Of a DNA stretch of 64,000 bases, positions 8,023 to 17,401 are shown one piece after another. The notes under the pieces were generated by a model that was not told the DNA's origin, ran no database searches, and was given only the letters and a program-made list of their open reading frames with translations. The position numbers and the translations under genes were made by a program. This DNA is from JAWSVE01 sp033852115 (GTDB taxonomy: Bacteria; Pseudomonadota; Gammaproteobacteria; Pseudomonadales; Cellvibrionaceae): NCBI GenBank assembly GCA_033852115.1, contig JAWSVE010000009.1, positions 33,085 through 97,084 of the forward strand. The letters run 5' to 3'. Numbering within the stretch: the stretch's first letter is position 1; each line of letters starts with the position of its first letter.

Positions 8023-8640
8023 ATGAGTACCCCGCCACTCAAAGAGAAATTTATCCCCCTTTACAGTATCGGATATGCCACAAAGCCTATTGACCTTTTT
8101 ATAACCCAATTGAAAGCCCTTAACATTGACGTTATGGTCGATATCCGTTCCGTACCATTCAGTAAAGTGTTTCATGACTACCATCAGGGCAACTTAAAAC
8201 TCACTTTAAAACGCCATAGCATCGCTTATGTTTACCTTGGTGAAGAGTTGGGACCTCGCACCAAGGACCTAGCACACTACAACGACGCAGGGCAGGTCCA
8301 ATTCAAGCGCTTAATGACATCTACGCTATTTAAAGCGGGACTAAAGCGGCTGTTCAGAGGCTTAGATAAAGGTTTCTCCATCGCACTATGTTGCGCGGAG
8401 AAAGACGCCGCTACCTGTCACCGAAGCCTGTTAGTTGGGAAAGCACTGCGCTCACAGTACGGTATCGACCTACAGCATATTGACCATAAGGGTACTATCG
8501 AATTTCAGACTCAACTCGAGCGACGCCTGCTAGCCCTGACCAATACGCCTGTCGATATGATCACTAGCGAGGACGAAGCAACGGAAATCGCCTACCAACG
8601 TCAATGTGAGGCCTATGCCTACAGACGCCCCGGTCGCTAG
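8023..8640 (+). CDS. DUF488 domain-containing protein
   Basis: 205 residues, no signal peptide. The DUF488 pattern covers about residues 12-165: YSIGYATKPIDLFITQL, then VDIRSVPFSK, a middle YLGEELG, and CCAEKDAATCHRSLLVG near the end. DUF488 proteins are small soluble proteins of unsettled biochemical function; the conserved Cys-rich CCAEKDAATCH segment is a family hallmark. The last 30 residues are acidic then basic and look disordered. No Shine-Dalgarno site is evident before the ATG. The gene stands alone, with the barrel protein genes 140 bases downstream. Confidence 0.85.
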   Translation: MSTPPLKEKFIPLYSIGYATKPIDLFITQLKALNIDVMVDIRSVPFSKVFHDYHQGNLKLTLKRHSIAYVYLGEELGPRTKDLAHYNDAGQVQFKRLMTSTLFKAGLKRLFRGLDKGFSIALCCAEKDAATCHRSLLVGKALRSQYGIDLQHIDHKGTIEFQTQLERRLLALTNTPVDMITSEDEATEIAYQRQCEAYAYRRPGR

Positions 8641-8781
8641 ACACTATAAAATGAGAGCTAGCTCCAGCTTTGATCATTCAAAAGTGGGCTAAATCACAGA
8701 ATTCGCTTTCGCGGCCTAACCAGGAAAAGCTCCTCCTTTATACTGATTAATCAGCGATTGAATACTTCAAGGGCCTGATCC

Positions 8782-9582
8782 ATGGTTCGCCACAACAAAA
8801 TTCCCACACCAGCGCGACGGCTAGATATCGCCGCGCTACTGATACTGACGTCGTTATTGTTCTTCACCAAACTGGCCTATGCCGAACCGGAGGAGCAAGC
8901 CTCTCAAACTCTCACGGTGATTGATCCCTATGCCGAAGTGCGAACAGGCCCAGGGAGAGGCTATCCCGTGTTCTACGCGGTAGAACAAGGCGAAAAAATT
9001 AAAGTGCTAACACAACGCCCCGGCTGGTTTGAGGTTCGTACGGCAAACGGCAATCGAGGCTGGACCAGCACAGCGGAACTATCACGGACTATGCAAGCCT
9101 CCGGTGAGCCCGCTGACCTACCTTCTGTAAGCTATGGCGATTACCTTCAACGAAGCTGGCGAGCGGGACTAAAAGCAGGCCAGTTTATTGATGGTGAGCT
9201 CGATAGTGTCGAAACCTTCAGTGCTATCGTCGGCTACCGTATTCTTAGTTGGCTCGAGGCTGAGATCGAAGTTGGCAAGTTTTACGGTCAAGATATTCGT
9301 GGCAGCCTCTACGGTGCCAACGCACTTATTGAACCATTTAGTCAGTGGCAAGTATCTCCGTTTATCTCCGTGGGCACCGGCATTATGGACATTAGTTCAC
9401 AGCCAAAGCTGGCGCCATTAACTATCGACGAATCAGGCTACAACACCTATAGCCTGGGCGCCCATTATTATGTTGGGCGAAATTTTCTCGTCAAAGGCGA
9501 GTACCGCTGGTTCGTAATTGATACCGATTTTGATACAGAACGAGTAGACGCATGGACAATTGGATTCAACGCATTTTTCTAG
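8782..9582 (+). CDS. Exported SH3b-domain protein with outer-membrane beta-barrel C-terminus
   Basis: 266 residues. A long signal segment (residues about 15-34, ending AYA-E) is followed by a bacterial SH3 domain (about 42-100; AEVRTGPGRGYPVFYAV, RPGWFEVRT, RGWTSTAEL). The rest (about 120-266) is a run of alternating strands ending with aromatic residues (WTIGFNAFF), typical of an outer-membrane barrel. SH3b domains often bind peptidoglycan or peptides, so the protein could tie a barrel to the cell wall. It overlaps by 31 bases the next barrel gene, implying co-translation. An AAGGG Shine-Dalgarno lies about 10 bases before the ATG. It is grouped with the TPR/ExbBD operon 1.6 kb downstream as a candidate outer-membrane partner. 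Confidence 0.77.
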   Translation: MVRHNKIPTPARRLDIAALLILTSLLFFTKLAYAEPEEQASQTLTVIDPYAEVRTGPGRGYPVFYAVEQGEKIKVLTQRPGWFEVRTANGNRGWTSTAELSRTMQASGEPADLPSVSYGDYLQRSWRAGLKAGQFIDGELDSVETFSAIVGYRILSWLEAEIEVGKFYGQDIRGSLYGANALIEPFSQWQVSPFISVGTGIMDISSQPKLAPLTIDESGYNTYSLGAHYYVGRNFLVKGEYRWFVIDTDFDTERVDAWTIGFNAFF

Positions 9583-10157
9583 GTAGCGCACTGCTTGGAT
9601 TACCGCTAACGGTATGCGCCCAAGAAGAAGAGACACATTCGGGTAGTTCCATCGACATTGAGCGGGAAGTCTTCGAGCTGGGCGCTTTCGTTGGTATTAT
9701 TAATATTGGTGATTTTAGTAGTGAACTGGCTTACGGTATTACGGGCGAATTTCAAGCCAGCGAAGACTTCTTTTTGCAATATAACTTTTTACAGACAGAT
9801 GTTGACTTGTCGTCGTTTGAACTAAGCCAAACGCCATATTTTACGGGCGATGACCGTACGTATCGTCATTATGACTTACTGGTGGGCTATAAAGTCTTTC
9901 ACGGCGAAATGTATCCCAGTAAAGGGAAAGCCAATTTATCTTCACTTTATATTGTCGGTGGTGTAGGTGACACACAATTCGGCGACGAAGAACGTTTCAC
10001 CTACACATTGGGTGTGGGTTATCAAATCGCGCTTTCCCGCAATTACAAGTTCCGTGCTGACTATCGTCATTACTTCTATGATTCGAGCATTATCCAGACC
10101 GAAGAAAAAACGCGACAAAGTGGATTCTTTTCCGTTGGGCTTAATTACTTATTTTAA
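9552..10157 (+). CDS. Outer-membrane beta-barrel protein (OMP_myx_plus-like family)
   Basis: 201 residues with a signal peptide (ending VCA-Q, about residue 23). The mature part begins VFELGAFVGIINIGDF and contains LYIVGGVGDTQFG and GVGYQIALSRNYKFRADYRHYFYD, ending in GLNYLF. This matches my recollection of the outer-membrane beta-barrel family first defined in myxobacteria, to which the gliding proteins GltA, GltB and GltH are related. The start overlaps the end of the upstream SH3b-barrel gene by 31 bases. It is clearly homologous to the convergent gene at 10198-10830. Likely an 8-strand barrel; role inferred from context to be the outer-membrane end of the neighbouring TPR-ExbBD machine. 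Confidence 0.8.
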   Translation: MDNWIQRIFLGSALLGLPLTVCAQEEETHSGSSIDIEREVFELGAFVGIINIGDFSSELAYGITGEFQASEDFFLQYNFLQTDVDLSSFELSQTPYFTGDDRTYRHYDLLVGYKVFHGEMYPSKGKANLSSLYIVGGVGDTQFGDEERFTYTLGVGYQIALSRNYKFRADYRHYFYDSSIIQTEEKTRQSGFFSVGLNYLF

Positions 10158-10197
10158 AAAATAAAGTAGCCCACTGGCGAATACACCTAAGAAAAAA

Positions 10198-10830
10198 CTA
10201 GAACAAGGCATTAACCCCAATTTTAAATTCGGTGTTAAGCGTTTGTTTATCGTCTCCGATAAAGTCTCGTTTAAACAGATGTTCACGGAAGTCGATACTG
10301 CCGGTCAGCCAGTCGGTTAACACCACGCGATAGCTAAGACCGAATGCTAAGCCCCATGAATCATTAGCAGCAAAGTTAACATGGTCTGGCCCCGCCAAGA
10401 CATAGAGGCCTGTTTGATACTTCTTTTTTGCGCCAAAGAATGACCTTCCTGGGAATAACTTAAACCCTCCCAAGACACCATAATATTCAAAATCTCTGTC
10501 CGCTGAAGCAAGGAATCCTGGGTCACCTTCAAATGATGCTTTGTCAATGGATGCTTTCCCATAATTTGCCAACAACATCCAACGTTCATTGAGATGGTAG
10601 GCAAATTCAAGCCCCAGCACAGCCTCGCTACCAAAGTCTTCAACTGACAACACACCAGTATATGCCCCCAGCTCAAACCGTTCCGTATCTATCGCGGCAA
10701 CGTCAGCCGCCGTTGTCTGGTCATCCGGTTCTATTATTCTTACAGTATTTTGGGCCAACACTCGGCTAGGAACCAACAACACAAGCAAACTGCAGACGCA
10801 GAGGAATTTAATACCACGTGCATTCATCAT
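10198..10830 (-). CDS. Outer-membrane beta-barrel protein, homologue of the adjacent barrel
   Basis: I place the start at the ATG at 10830 (MMNARGIKFLCVC...). It is preceded by an AGAGAAG-type Shine-Dalgarno and gives a normal signal peptide ending VLA-Q; an upstream in-frame Met at 10923 would add 31 unlikely residues. The 210-residue product begins its mature part with RFELGAYTGVLSVEDFGSEA and carries GLYVLAGPDHVNF and LTDWLTGSIDFREHLF, ending GVNALF. These are the same landmarks as in the protein at 9552-10157, but closer to the myxobacterial-type barrel consensus. It is transcribed towards its homologue and shares a 340-base divergent promoter region with the large rightward operon. Confidence 0.8.
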   Translation of the reverse strand: MMNARGIKFLCVCSLLVLLVPSRVLAQNTVRIIEPDDQTTAADVAAIDTERFELGAYTGVLSVEDFGSEAVLGLEFAYHLNERWMLLANYGKASIDKASFEGDPGFLASADRDFEYYGVLGGFKLFPGRSFFGAKKKYQTGLYVLAGPDHVNFAANDSWGLAFGLSYRVVLTDWLTGSIDFREHLFKRDFIGDDKQTLNTEFKIGVNALF

Positions 10831-10997
10831 AATGACTTCTCTTTCAACCTTGTCAAATCTTCTCTTCACTATTAAACAACTATACAACGCATCGGAAAGC
10901 ACGTCCGGTTGCAGCGACAACAAACAGTGTGACAGCAGTCACAGGAAATAACGCCAAAACAATTGTCGCGAATTTCAATATAACCTTTTGTTTGCAC

Positions 10998-11033
10998 CGA
11001 TAGATTGGCGTCACTGACGCTGTCTCACTATCG
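10998..11033. promoter_or_regulatory. Nested dyad symmetry in the divergent promoter region
   Basis: Within the 340-base gap between the leftward barrel gene and the rightward operon, GCGTCA-C-TGACGC (11008-11020) is a perfect palindrome. It is nested inside a second inverted repeat CGATAG (10998-11003) / CTATCG (11028-11033). It could be a regulator-binding site serving both transcription units, or a hairpin in a leader. No other structure was seen in 10831-11170. Confidence 0.4.
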
Positions 11034-11170
11034 AAGGTTTTATGATTTTTATGCGCTAGTGCATTCTCAGATTGTGAATTGGCGCTAATCGTTATTTATA
11101 AACTCACTTATAGTTATCTACGAATAACGCTTCTGGGACTCCGGAAAATTGCTACGAGAACAAAAAAACC

Positions 11171-11845
11171 ATGGAAGTATCAGCATCTCTACAATCGAGC
11201 TGTCAGCTCGACCAGCAACGTGCCGCTGCCATTTTTGCGGCCGCAGCCAATATCGTTGCGCGCTTGATACTGTCGAGCATTCTGCTCATTTTCAGCACGC
11301 CGACTCTAGCGCAGACAACCTCTAGCACCTCATCAACTGAAAGCAATGTCAATTTCGCTGAAAAGAAACTCCAATCAAGTGGAGATCGAGCCTTGGCTGA
11401 AATTCGTGCACTGTCAAACGATATTCAACAACTCAAAACCCAAGTAGTAGTGCTCAATAAAGATTTACGCAACATGGAGGAACAACTGCTTTATCCGTCG
11501 AGCACGAAATACACGGTCTTCGTATCGATTGCATCAGGACATTTTTTTGACCTAGAAGGCATTAAGTTCAAGCTTGACGGTGAATTTGTGGCCTCTCACA
11601 TCTATTCAGAAAAACAACGTAACGCCCTAGTTCGTGGTGGCGTTCACCGTCTTTATATAACCAATCTCAGTGAAGGAAAACATACTGCAACGGTATTCTT
11701 TACGGGCATTGGTTCTAACCAACGCGATTACAAGCGCGCGGTATCCCTTGATTTCGACAAGGGAAAAACCAGCGAGTATCTCGAAATTGCTATCAGCGAT
11801 GATGGCGCCAATCAAGAACCAATCTTCGAGCTAAAGCAGCGGTAG
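11171..11845 (+). CDS. Exported coiled-coil protein, first gene of the TPR-ExbBD operon
   Basis: 224 residues. A hydrophobic signal segment (about 20-48) ends TLA-Q. A Ser/Thr-rich linker leads to a coiled coil (about 62-112; LAEIRALSNDIQQLKTQVVV). The C-terminal half (about 115-210) is a beta-rich domain with YTVFVSIASGHFFDLEGIKF and RGGVHRLYITNLSEGKHT, which I do not recognise as a named family. Placement suggests a periplasmic component of the machine encoded downstream; its stop is 5 bases before the next ATG. No good Shine-Dalgarno site precedes the ATG at 11171, so the true start could lie elsewhere in the first 25 codons. Function unknown; the coiled coil would suit oligomerisation. 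Confidence 0.68.
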   Translation: MEVSASLQSSCQLDQQRAAAIFAAAANIVARLILSSILLIFSTPTLAQTTSSTSSTESNVNFAEKKLQSSGDRALAEIRALSNDIQQLKTQVVVLNKDLRNMEEQLLYPSSTKYTVFVSIASGHFFDLEGIKFKLDGEFVASHIYSEKQRNALVRGGVHRLYITNLSEGKHTATVFFTGIGSNQRDYKRAVSLDFDKGKTSEYLEIAISDDGANQEPIFELKQR

Positions 11846-11850
11846 TAATA

Positions 11851-13620
11851 ATGAAGACTTACCGAAGTAAGACAGGAAAGAAGTCTCTGCTGCCAGCGCA
11901 ACCCAGCAATGCCGTGGTGACTGTATTCTTCGCATCGCTCATAGCATTTTCAGGGCAAGTTTTTCCAGCGTCTCAGTCAAGCAACCACATCCAAACTCGT
12001 GATGATCTAGAATATGGCACCATTCTATTTAATTACTATCAGCAAGACTATTTTAACGCACTGATTGAATACGAATACGTAGCGGACAAAGAAAATAAGC
12101 GCGCGAATAGTGACCGTGGGCAATTACTCAAGGGTGGCATGGCACTATCGTACGGCTTGAGTGACGTATCGGAGAGTTTATTTAACGCCTTATTGGTTAG
12201 ACAAACTGAAGAAGATGTACGAAATCGCGCCTGGTACTACCTCGCGAAGCTTTTCTACGCTCACTCTCGAGATAAAGATGCTCACGACGCACTGGAAAAA
12301 ATACATGGCGCTGTACCAGCGGATCTTCATCTTGACTACCATTATCTCGCGACACTGGTAAGCAACGATGCGAACCATTTGGAATCTATCAGCCAGGCTG
12401 TTGACAACATACCAACATACTCACCTCAACACCCTTACTTATTATTTAATTTAGGCATCTCGTATCTACGTGGCGGCAACCGTGCAGCGGCGGAAGCAAA
12501 TTTGCAAGCCGTAGTCGCAGCAGCAGATGATTCGGAAGAACTGCAAGTATTGTCAGACCGCGCACGACACGGTTTAGCTCAGCTGGCTATTGAAGATCAA
12601 CAACTTCTGAAGGCCTGGGGTTATCTACAAAATATTCGCACCACCGGGTTATATTCTAACCGGGCGTTGCTGGCTTATGCGTGGGCGGCGGTTCGTCAAC
12701 AACAATACCAAATCGCTCTTCCAGCGTTGCAGCTACTTAATGAGCGTTCAATATCTATTCCGGAAGTACAAGAAGGCAAGGTTTTACTAGGCCACCTGTA
12801 TGAACAGCAAGACTCGATGAATCGAGCGCTTAAAAGTCATATCACAGCGGAAAAACAGTTTTTACAAGGCATTCAGCAAGTAGCTGAAGCGCGTCGAATT
12901 ATCGACATGCGCGACGTCCCTCACGAGTTTATCGCCAATCTTGACGCCATTGTCGATGACACCGACTGGTACGGCACAAAACCTTCGGTTGACTACCAAA
13001 AGCTTACGCCTTTTCTAATTGACTTAATGGCGAGCAACCCGTTCAACCAAGTACTCCATGAGTTAGCAGACCTTTATGCTATACGCGACAACCTCACTCA
13101 TTGGTCGAATCAAGCCGAGCAACATGCACTTATTCTTGCTGCGGCTGAATCAAAAATGTTTGATGAATCCATGAAACATCTACTTCAAGAAAGCGAAACG
13201 CTTCACTCTAGATTGACACAACAGAAAGATGATTTAGATCTTATACAGCTCACGCTAGATACAAGCGACCAAGAGCGCTTTGAGTCTCTTTTAGACAACA
13301 GTGGTAAGGAGCTTGCGCTACTCACAGACAAGTTGAATTCACTACGCAAGCAAAGTGAGCCCTATCGTCAACCTGATAGTTATCCAGAGATGGTCGAACT
13401 CAACCACAAACGAATTCATGAAAAACTTCAGGTGACTCAACGGTATATCGCCAAACTTGAACCTGTAATGCGCAATTTAGTTAAGGTTGAGCTCGATAAG
13501 CACGAAGAGCGTATGCGCTATTACTTAGCACAGAGTCGATTAGCGAAAGCGCGTTTATACGACACTGCTTTGATTAACCTCAATAACGTCCGCCGTCCAG
13601 TACGCCAAGATGGAGACTAA
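11851..13620 (+). CDS. Exported TPR-like helical-repeat protein
   Basis: 589 residues; the N-terminus has a hydrophobic stretch (about 20-41, ending VFPAS) consistent with export. Residues about 55-345 are helical repeats with TPR-type spacing, for example HPYLLFNLGISYLRGGNRAAAEANL and QVLSDRARHGLAQLAIEDQ. The remainder is long charged helix, probably coiled coil (about 430-575). TPR proteins act as scaffolds for protein complexes. Position directly before a TPR lipoprotein and ExbB/ExbD/TonB-like genes points to a periplasmic scaffold of one envelope machine, comparable in kind to GltC/GltD of Myxococcus. The gene ends 11 bases inside the start of the next gene, indicating coupled translation. 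Confidence 0.78.
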   Translation: MKTYRSKTGKKSLLPAQPSNAVVTVFFASLIAFSGQVFPASQSSNHIQTRDDLEYGTILFNYYQQDYFNALIEYEYVADKENKRANSDRGQLLKGGMALSYGLSDVSESLFNALLVRQTEEDVRNRAWYYLAKLFYAHSRDKDAHDALEKIHGAVPADLHLDYHYLATLVSNDANHLESISQAVDNIPTYSPQHPYLLFNLGISYLRGGNRAAAEANLQAVVAAADDSEELQVLSDRARHGLAQLAIEDQQLLKAWGYLQNIRTTGLYSNRALLAYAWAAVRQQQYQIALPALQLLNERSISIPEVQEGKVLLGHLYEQQDSMNRALKSHITAEKQFLQGIQQVAEARRIIDMRDVPHEFIANLDAIVDDTDWYGTKPSVDYQKLTPFLIDLMASNPFNQVLHELADLYAIRDNLTHWSNQAEQHALILAAAESKMFDESMKHLLQESETLHSRLTQQKDDLDLIQLTLDTSDQERFESLLDNSGKELALLTDKLNSLRKQSEPYRQPDSYPEMVELNHKRIHEKLQVTQRYIAKLEPVMRNLVKVELDKHEERMRYYLAQSRLAKARLYDTALINLNNVRRPVRQDGD

Positions 13621-16528
13621 TGGCAACATGATTCATATAACAACACGGTATCGACCAAGCTGGCTTCGAAAAACACCACTTAGCGTCATTGTGCCCGCAA
13701 TCATGCTATCGGCCTGCGCAGGAAATAATACACAGACTTTAGGTTCGTTAAAGTACGAGCCAGAACCTGAGCAGCCAATCGCCGAGGTGACACAGAATAT
13801 TAGCCGCAAAGATGTTCGCAGCGAATATCAAGAACTACTGACGATAATTGAAGACGAGAATCTAAAGGAACAAATTGAAAGGCGTATTGCGCACGTCTAT
13901 ATGCTCGAAGGAGAAGACGACCAGGTTAACGCCGAAGTCATTACCGCAGACAAAAGCTATTACGTTGAAGCCATCAAATCCTATCGTGATATTTTAGAGC
14001 GTTATCCCAATTCGCCCGACAATGCCGAAGTGCTTTATCAATTAGCAAAAGCCTATGATATGGAAGGAGATCAAGACGAAGCGCTCGCCATGTTACTTCA
14101 ATTAACCAGTCGCCACCCTAACTATGAAAACCTGGCCGAGGCCTATTTCCGCAAAGGGGATATTTTATTTAATCGCGGCGACTACCAAGGTGCCGAAAAA
14201 GCCTATCGCGCAGTCACTCAGTACAGCAACGCAAAATTCAAACTCAACGCCCACTACATGCTCGGCTGGTCGCAGTACAAGCAACTGTATTATCGACAAG
14301 CGATGAATGATTTTGTCTATGTATTGAACCAATTACTTGGCCCTGTTGAATCTATTGACGCCCTTAGCAAGCCGGATCAATCGTTAACCAACGACACTCT
14401 CCACGCCGTCAGCCTTGGTCTCGATAAAATTGCCGGTGCAGCAACTATTGAGGCGCTACCCCAACTGAACGACCAACATTATGTTTGGTTAATTTATGAC
14501 AATCTTGGTCAATATTATCTCGACAAAGAATTATATGAAGCTTCGGCCGAAAGCTATCGCCTATTTGTAACGAACTATAGTGACCAGGATCGCACACCTA
14601 AACTCCATAAAAAGATGATCGACACCTACATCAAAGGGAGCTTTCCCAAGCAAGCTTTCTTTGAAAAAGAGCGTTTTGTCGACGCTTACGGTATTTACTC
14701 CGATTTTAGCAAAAAGCGCGACGGCATTATGCCAAGCATTAACGATACCATGCAGGCTTACCTCGACGAGCTAGCCAAAAACTATCATGCTCGCGGACAA
14801 GAACTACAGCAAGAAATAATCGACACCAACGAAAAGGCCACTGATAATTCTAAAGCGGACCCGAAAAAAATTGCGAAGCTTGATAGCGAAGCCGTCGATG
14901 CGCTAGACAAGGCTGCCTACTACTACCAACAATTTATCGATACGTTTCCCAGCTTCGAAGCCATTGATGAAATTGTTTTCATGCGTGCAGATGCGCTATT
15001 CACAGCACGCCGATTTGATCAAGCCATTCCCGACTACGAGCGCGTCGCCTATCGAGGCACTACGCCTAGTGCAGATAAACACGGCGCCAATGCTGGTTAC
15101 GCAGCGATTGTATCCTACGAAAATCACATAAACACATTGAAGAGCGAAACAGCGATGACGCGTTGGCGCGGACAAGCGGTCAACAGCATGTTGCAGTTTG
15201 CAGAAAAATATCATCAGGATGAGCGCTCTGCTTCTGTATTAACCAATGCGGCGGAATATATCTTTAGCTTAGAACAGTATGCTCGAGCGCTAGATATTTC
15301 ACAAAGTTTAATCAGCAACAATCCTGATTTAGATACATCATTAAAGAAAACAGCGTTTGGAATTCTCGCGCACTCGCTCTTTAAACTAGAACGCTTTGAT
15401 GAAGCCAGCGAAGGCTATTTGCAACAACGACAACTGGTCTCACAAGACGGAGATGAGTATACGCAGATAACCGAACGGTTAGCGACTTCCGTCTATAAGC
15501 ACTCCGAAACTGTTATTGCCGCGGATCAAAAACAAGCAGCCGCCAATGAACTGTTAAAGTTAAAAACACTGGCACCTGATTCACCCGTAAGAATCACAGC
15601 ACAATACGATGCATCCTCATTACTTATTGAATTACAACAGTGGGACAAAGCCATAACAGAGCTAACTGAGTTAATTGCACTGTATCCCGAGCATGAACTC
15701 GCGATTGAGTTCCCACGAAAACTAGCATTCGCCTATGAGAAAAATAAAAACTGGCGCCAAGCCGCTAGTGAATACCTTAAGCTCGCGGAAGGCGACCCCG
15801 ACTTAAACCTTCGTCGCGAAGCCTTATTCCTCGCCGCAACAATGTTCGAAAAAGACAATCAGTTATCAAAAGCCATTACGCAGTTTAAATCCTACAACAA
15901 GCTTTATCCCGAACCTTTTGCCAAAATGATGGAGGCTCGGTATCGCTTGGCAGTTAATTACGACACCCTTAAAGAAGAACAGAAAAAACTCTACTGGCTG
16001 GATAAGCTAGTCGAAGGCCATCAGCAAGCGGGCAAGGCGACGAGCGAACGCAGTCGTTGGCTCGCCGCATGGGCAAACGCCGAATATGGATACTATCAAC
16101 TTAGCGCGTACAAGGCACAAGCTATCAGCCTACCACTAGATAAAAGTCTCGGCGCTAAGAACGCGTTACTAGACAAAGCTAGTCAACGCTATCAAGCCGC
16201 CGCCGACTCGGGCATTTTCGAGTTTGTTACCCTGAGCGCCTACAAGATTGCCGATATGTATCACCAATTCGCCACTGAGTTGCGCCAAAGTCCACGGCCC
16301 AAATCATTGAGCGCGGATGAACGCATCATTTATAGCGAAATCATTGAAGAACAAGCGCAACCGTTTGACGAGTTAGCGAAGGATTTATTACTCAGCAATA
16401 TTAATCGCGGCTGGGACGGTGAATTTAATCAGTGGATTGACCAAAGCTTTGCGCTAATGAGTCAGTTGCACCCCACACGATTTGCAAAAACAGAACGCAT
16501 AGTGAGTTACGGTGATGAAATACGTTAA
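13610..16528 (+). CDS. Large TPR lipoprotein
   Basis: 972 residues. The N-terminal basic region and hydrophobic helix end in LSAC (Cys36, or Cys30 if translation starts at the second Met at 13628), a good lipobox. Many TPR-like repeats follow through most of the chain, for instance NAEVLYQLAKAYDMEGDQDEA, LAEAYFRKGDILFNRGDYQ and HYMLGWSQYKQLYYRQAM, with further sets around 400-520 and 640-760. Lipidation plus repeats indicates a membrane-anchored periplasmic scaffold. It overlaps the preceding gene by 11 bases and the next by 14, so the three TPR genes are translated as a unit. In the Myxococcus gliding system TPR proteins (GltC, GltD, the lipoprotein GltE/AglT) bridge inner-membrane motor and outer membrane; an equivalent role is inferred. 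Confidence 0.82.
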   Translation: METNGNMIHITTRYRPSWLRKTPLSVIVPAIMLSACAGNNTQTLGSLKYEPEPEQPIAEVTQNISRKDVRSEYQELLTIIEDENLKEQIERRIAHVYMLEGEDDQVNAEVITADKSYYVEAIKSYRDILERYPNSPDNAEVLYQLAKAYDMEGDQDEALAMLLQLTSRHPNYENLAEAYFRKGDILFNRGDYQGAEKAYRAVTQYSNAKFKLNAHYMLGWSQYKQLYYRQAMNDFVYVLNQLLGPVESIDALSKPDQSLTNDTLHAVSLGLDKIAGAATIEALPQLNDQHYVWLIYDNLGQYYLDKELYEASAESYRLFVTNYSDQDRTPKLHKKMIDTYIKGSFPKQAFFEKERFVDAYGIYSDFSKKRDGIMPSINDTMQAYLDELAKNYHARGQELQQEIIDTNEKATDNSKADPKKIAKLDSEAVDALDKAAYYYQQFIDTFPSFEAIDEIVFMRADALFTARRFDQAIPDYERVAYRGTTPSADKHGANAGYAAIVSYENHINTLKSETAMTRWRGQAVNSMLQFAEKYHQDERSASVLTNAAEYIFSLEQYARALDISQSLISNNPDLDTSLKKTAFGILAHSLFKLERFDEASEGYLQQRQLVSQDGDEYTQITERLATSVYKHSETVIAADQKQAAANELLKLKTLAPDSPVRITAQYDASSLLIELQQWDKAITELTELIALYPEHELAIEFPRKLAFAYEKNKNWRQAASEYLKLAEGDPDLNLRREALFLAATMFEKDNQLSKAITQFKSYNKLYPEPFAKMMEARYRLAVNYDTLKEEQKKLYWLDKLVEGHQQAGKATSERSRWLAAWANAEYGYYQLSAYKAQAISLPLDKSLGAKNALLDKASQRYQAAADSGIFEFVTLSAYKIADMYHQFATELRQSPRPKSLSADERIIYSEIIEEQAQPFDELAKDLLLSNINRGWDGEFNQWIDQSFALMSQLHPTRFAKTERIVSYGDEIR

Positions 16529-17387
16529 ACCCCTCAGAATTTTTGCAACTATTTCGCTTTGTCTTCTAAGCCTGGTCGGTTGTAGCAACTCTAAACTCAA
16601 TGGTTGGAGCTATGACGGCTCAAGTTCGGTAGCGTTAGCCGATACTTCGCTGTATCTACCTATCCAGGAAACCGACAAAACCGGCGTGCTTTTACCTTAT
16701 GAGGCGCAACCAAACCCTTATAGTGAACTTTCTGGGCGGATCGATAAAGAAGCTGTGTCTACTTATATTGATGCAAGGCGTGCTTTCAATGCCAAAAAAT
16801 ACGACTTTGCCGACCAACTTCTAGCCCAACTCGTCACAGCACATCCTAAATTAAGCGGCCCTTGGGTAATGCGAGGTGACATTGCTGCGGCTCAACAAAA
16901 CTATTCGTTAGCGGTTCAACATTATGTCGAAGCCATCGACGTTAATGATGCCAACATGAACGCCTACTTGCGCTTGGCGAAAGCACAACGTCAACGCGGT
17001 CACTTTGCACACGCACAGAACACCTACGCTCTCGCTTTGGTTGAATGGCGAGATTCGCCCGAACTACATTTAAATTTGGGCGTACTTTATGACGTTTACT
17101 TAAATAAACCTCTGCAAGCACAAGCGCATATGGAAGCGTATCAATTACTCACTACCAACAATGACCAGCAAGTGACTGCATGGATAGACGAGATCCGTGG
17201 TCGCACTGGCGTTGTTTCAACACGCTCCATCATTGGGCCCACCGGTGACTTGATCAGGTTAACTGACCTACAGAAGTCCAGCCCTATTAGCTCAGCTTCT
17301 ACCGCAGACTCTACGCCAGTTGAAAATATTACGGAGTCTAGCGATCCGCACGCAGACTCCATTGCTTCCTCAAAAGTCGCCAACTAG
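16515..17387 (+). CDS. TPR lipoprotein
   Basis: I start at the ATG at 16515; a GTG directly before it at 16512 is possible. 290 residues with a classic lipoprotein signal ending LVGC (Cys23). Repeats occupy about residues 75-205: RRAFNAKKYDFADQLLAQLV, GPWVMRGDIAAAQQNYSLAV and LRLAKAQRQRGHFAHAQNTY are textbook TPR units. The final 70 residues are Ser/Thr-rich and probably disordered. It overlaps the previous TPR gene by 14 bases and precedes a small exported protein by 14 bases. Probably another periplasmic scaffold or adaptor of the same machine. Confidence 0.82.
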   Translation: MKYVKPLRIFATISLCLLSLVGCSNSKLNGWSYDGSSSVALADTSLYLPIQETDKTGVLLPYEAQPNPYSELSGRIDKEAVSTYIDARRAFNAKKYDFADQLLAQLVTAHPKLSGPWVMRGDIAAAQQNYSLAVQHYVEAIDVNDANMNAYLRLAKAQRQRGHFAHAQNTYALALVEWRDSPELHLNLGVLYDVYLNKPLQAQAHMEAYQLLTTNNDQQVTAWIDEIRGRTGVVSTRSIIGPTGDLIRLTDLQKSSPISSASTADSTPVENITESSDPHADSIASSKVAN

Positions 17388-17401
17388 CCCAGGGAGTTCT
17401 A

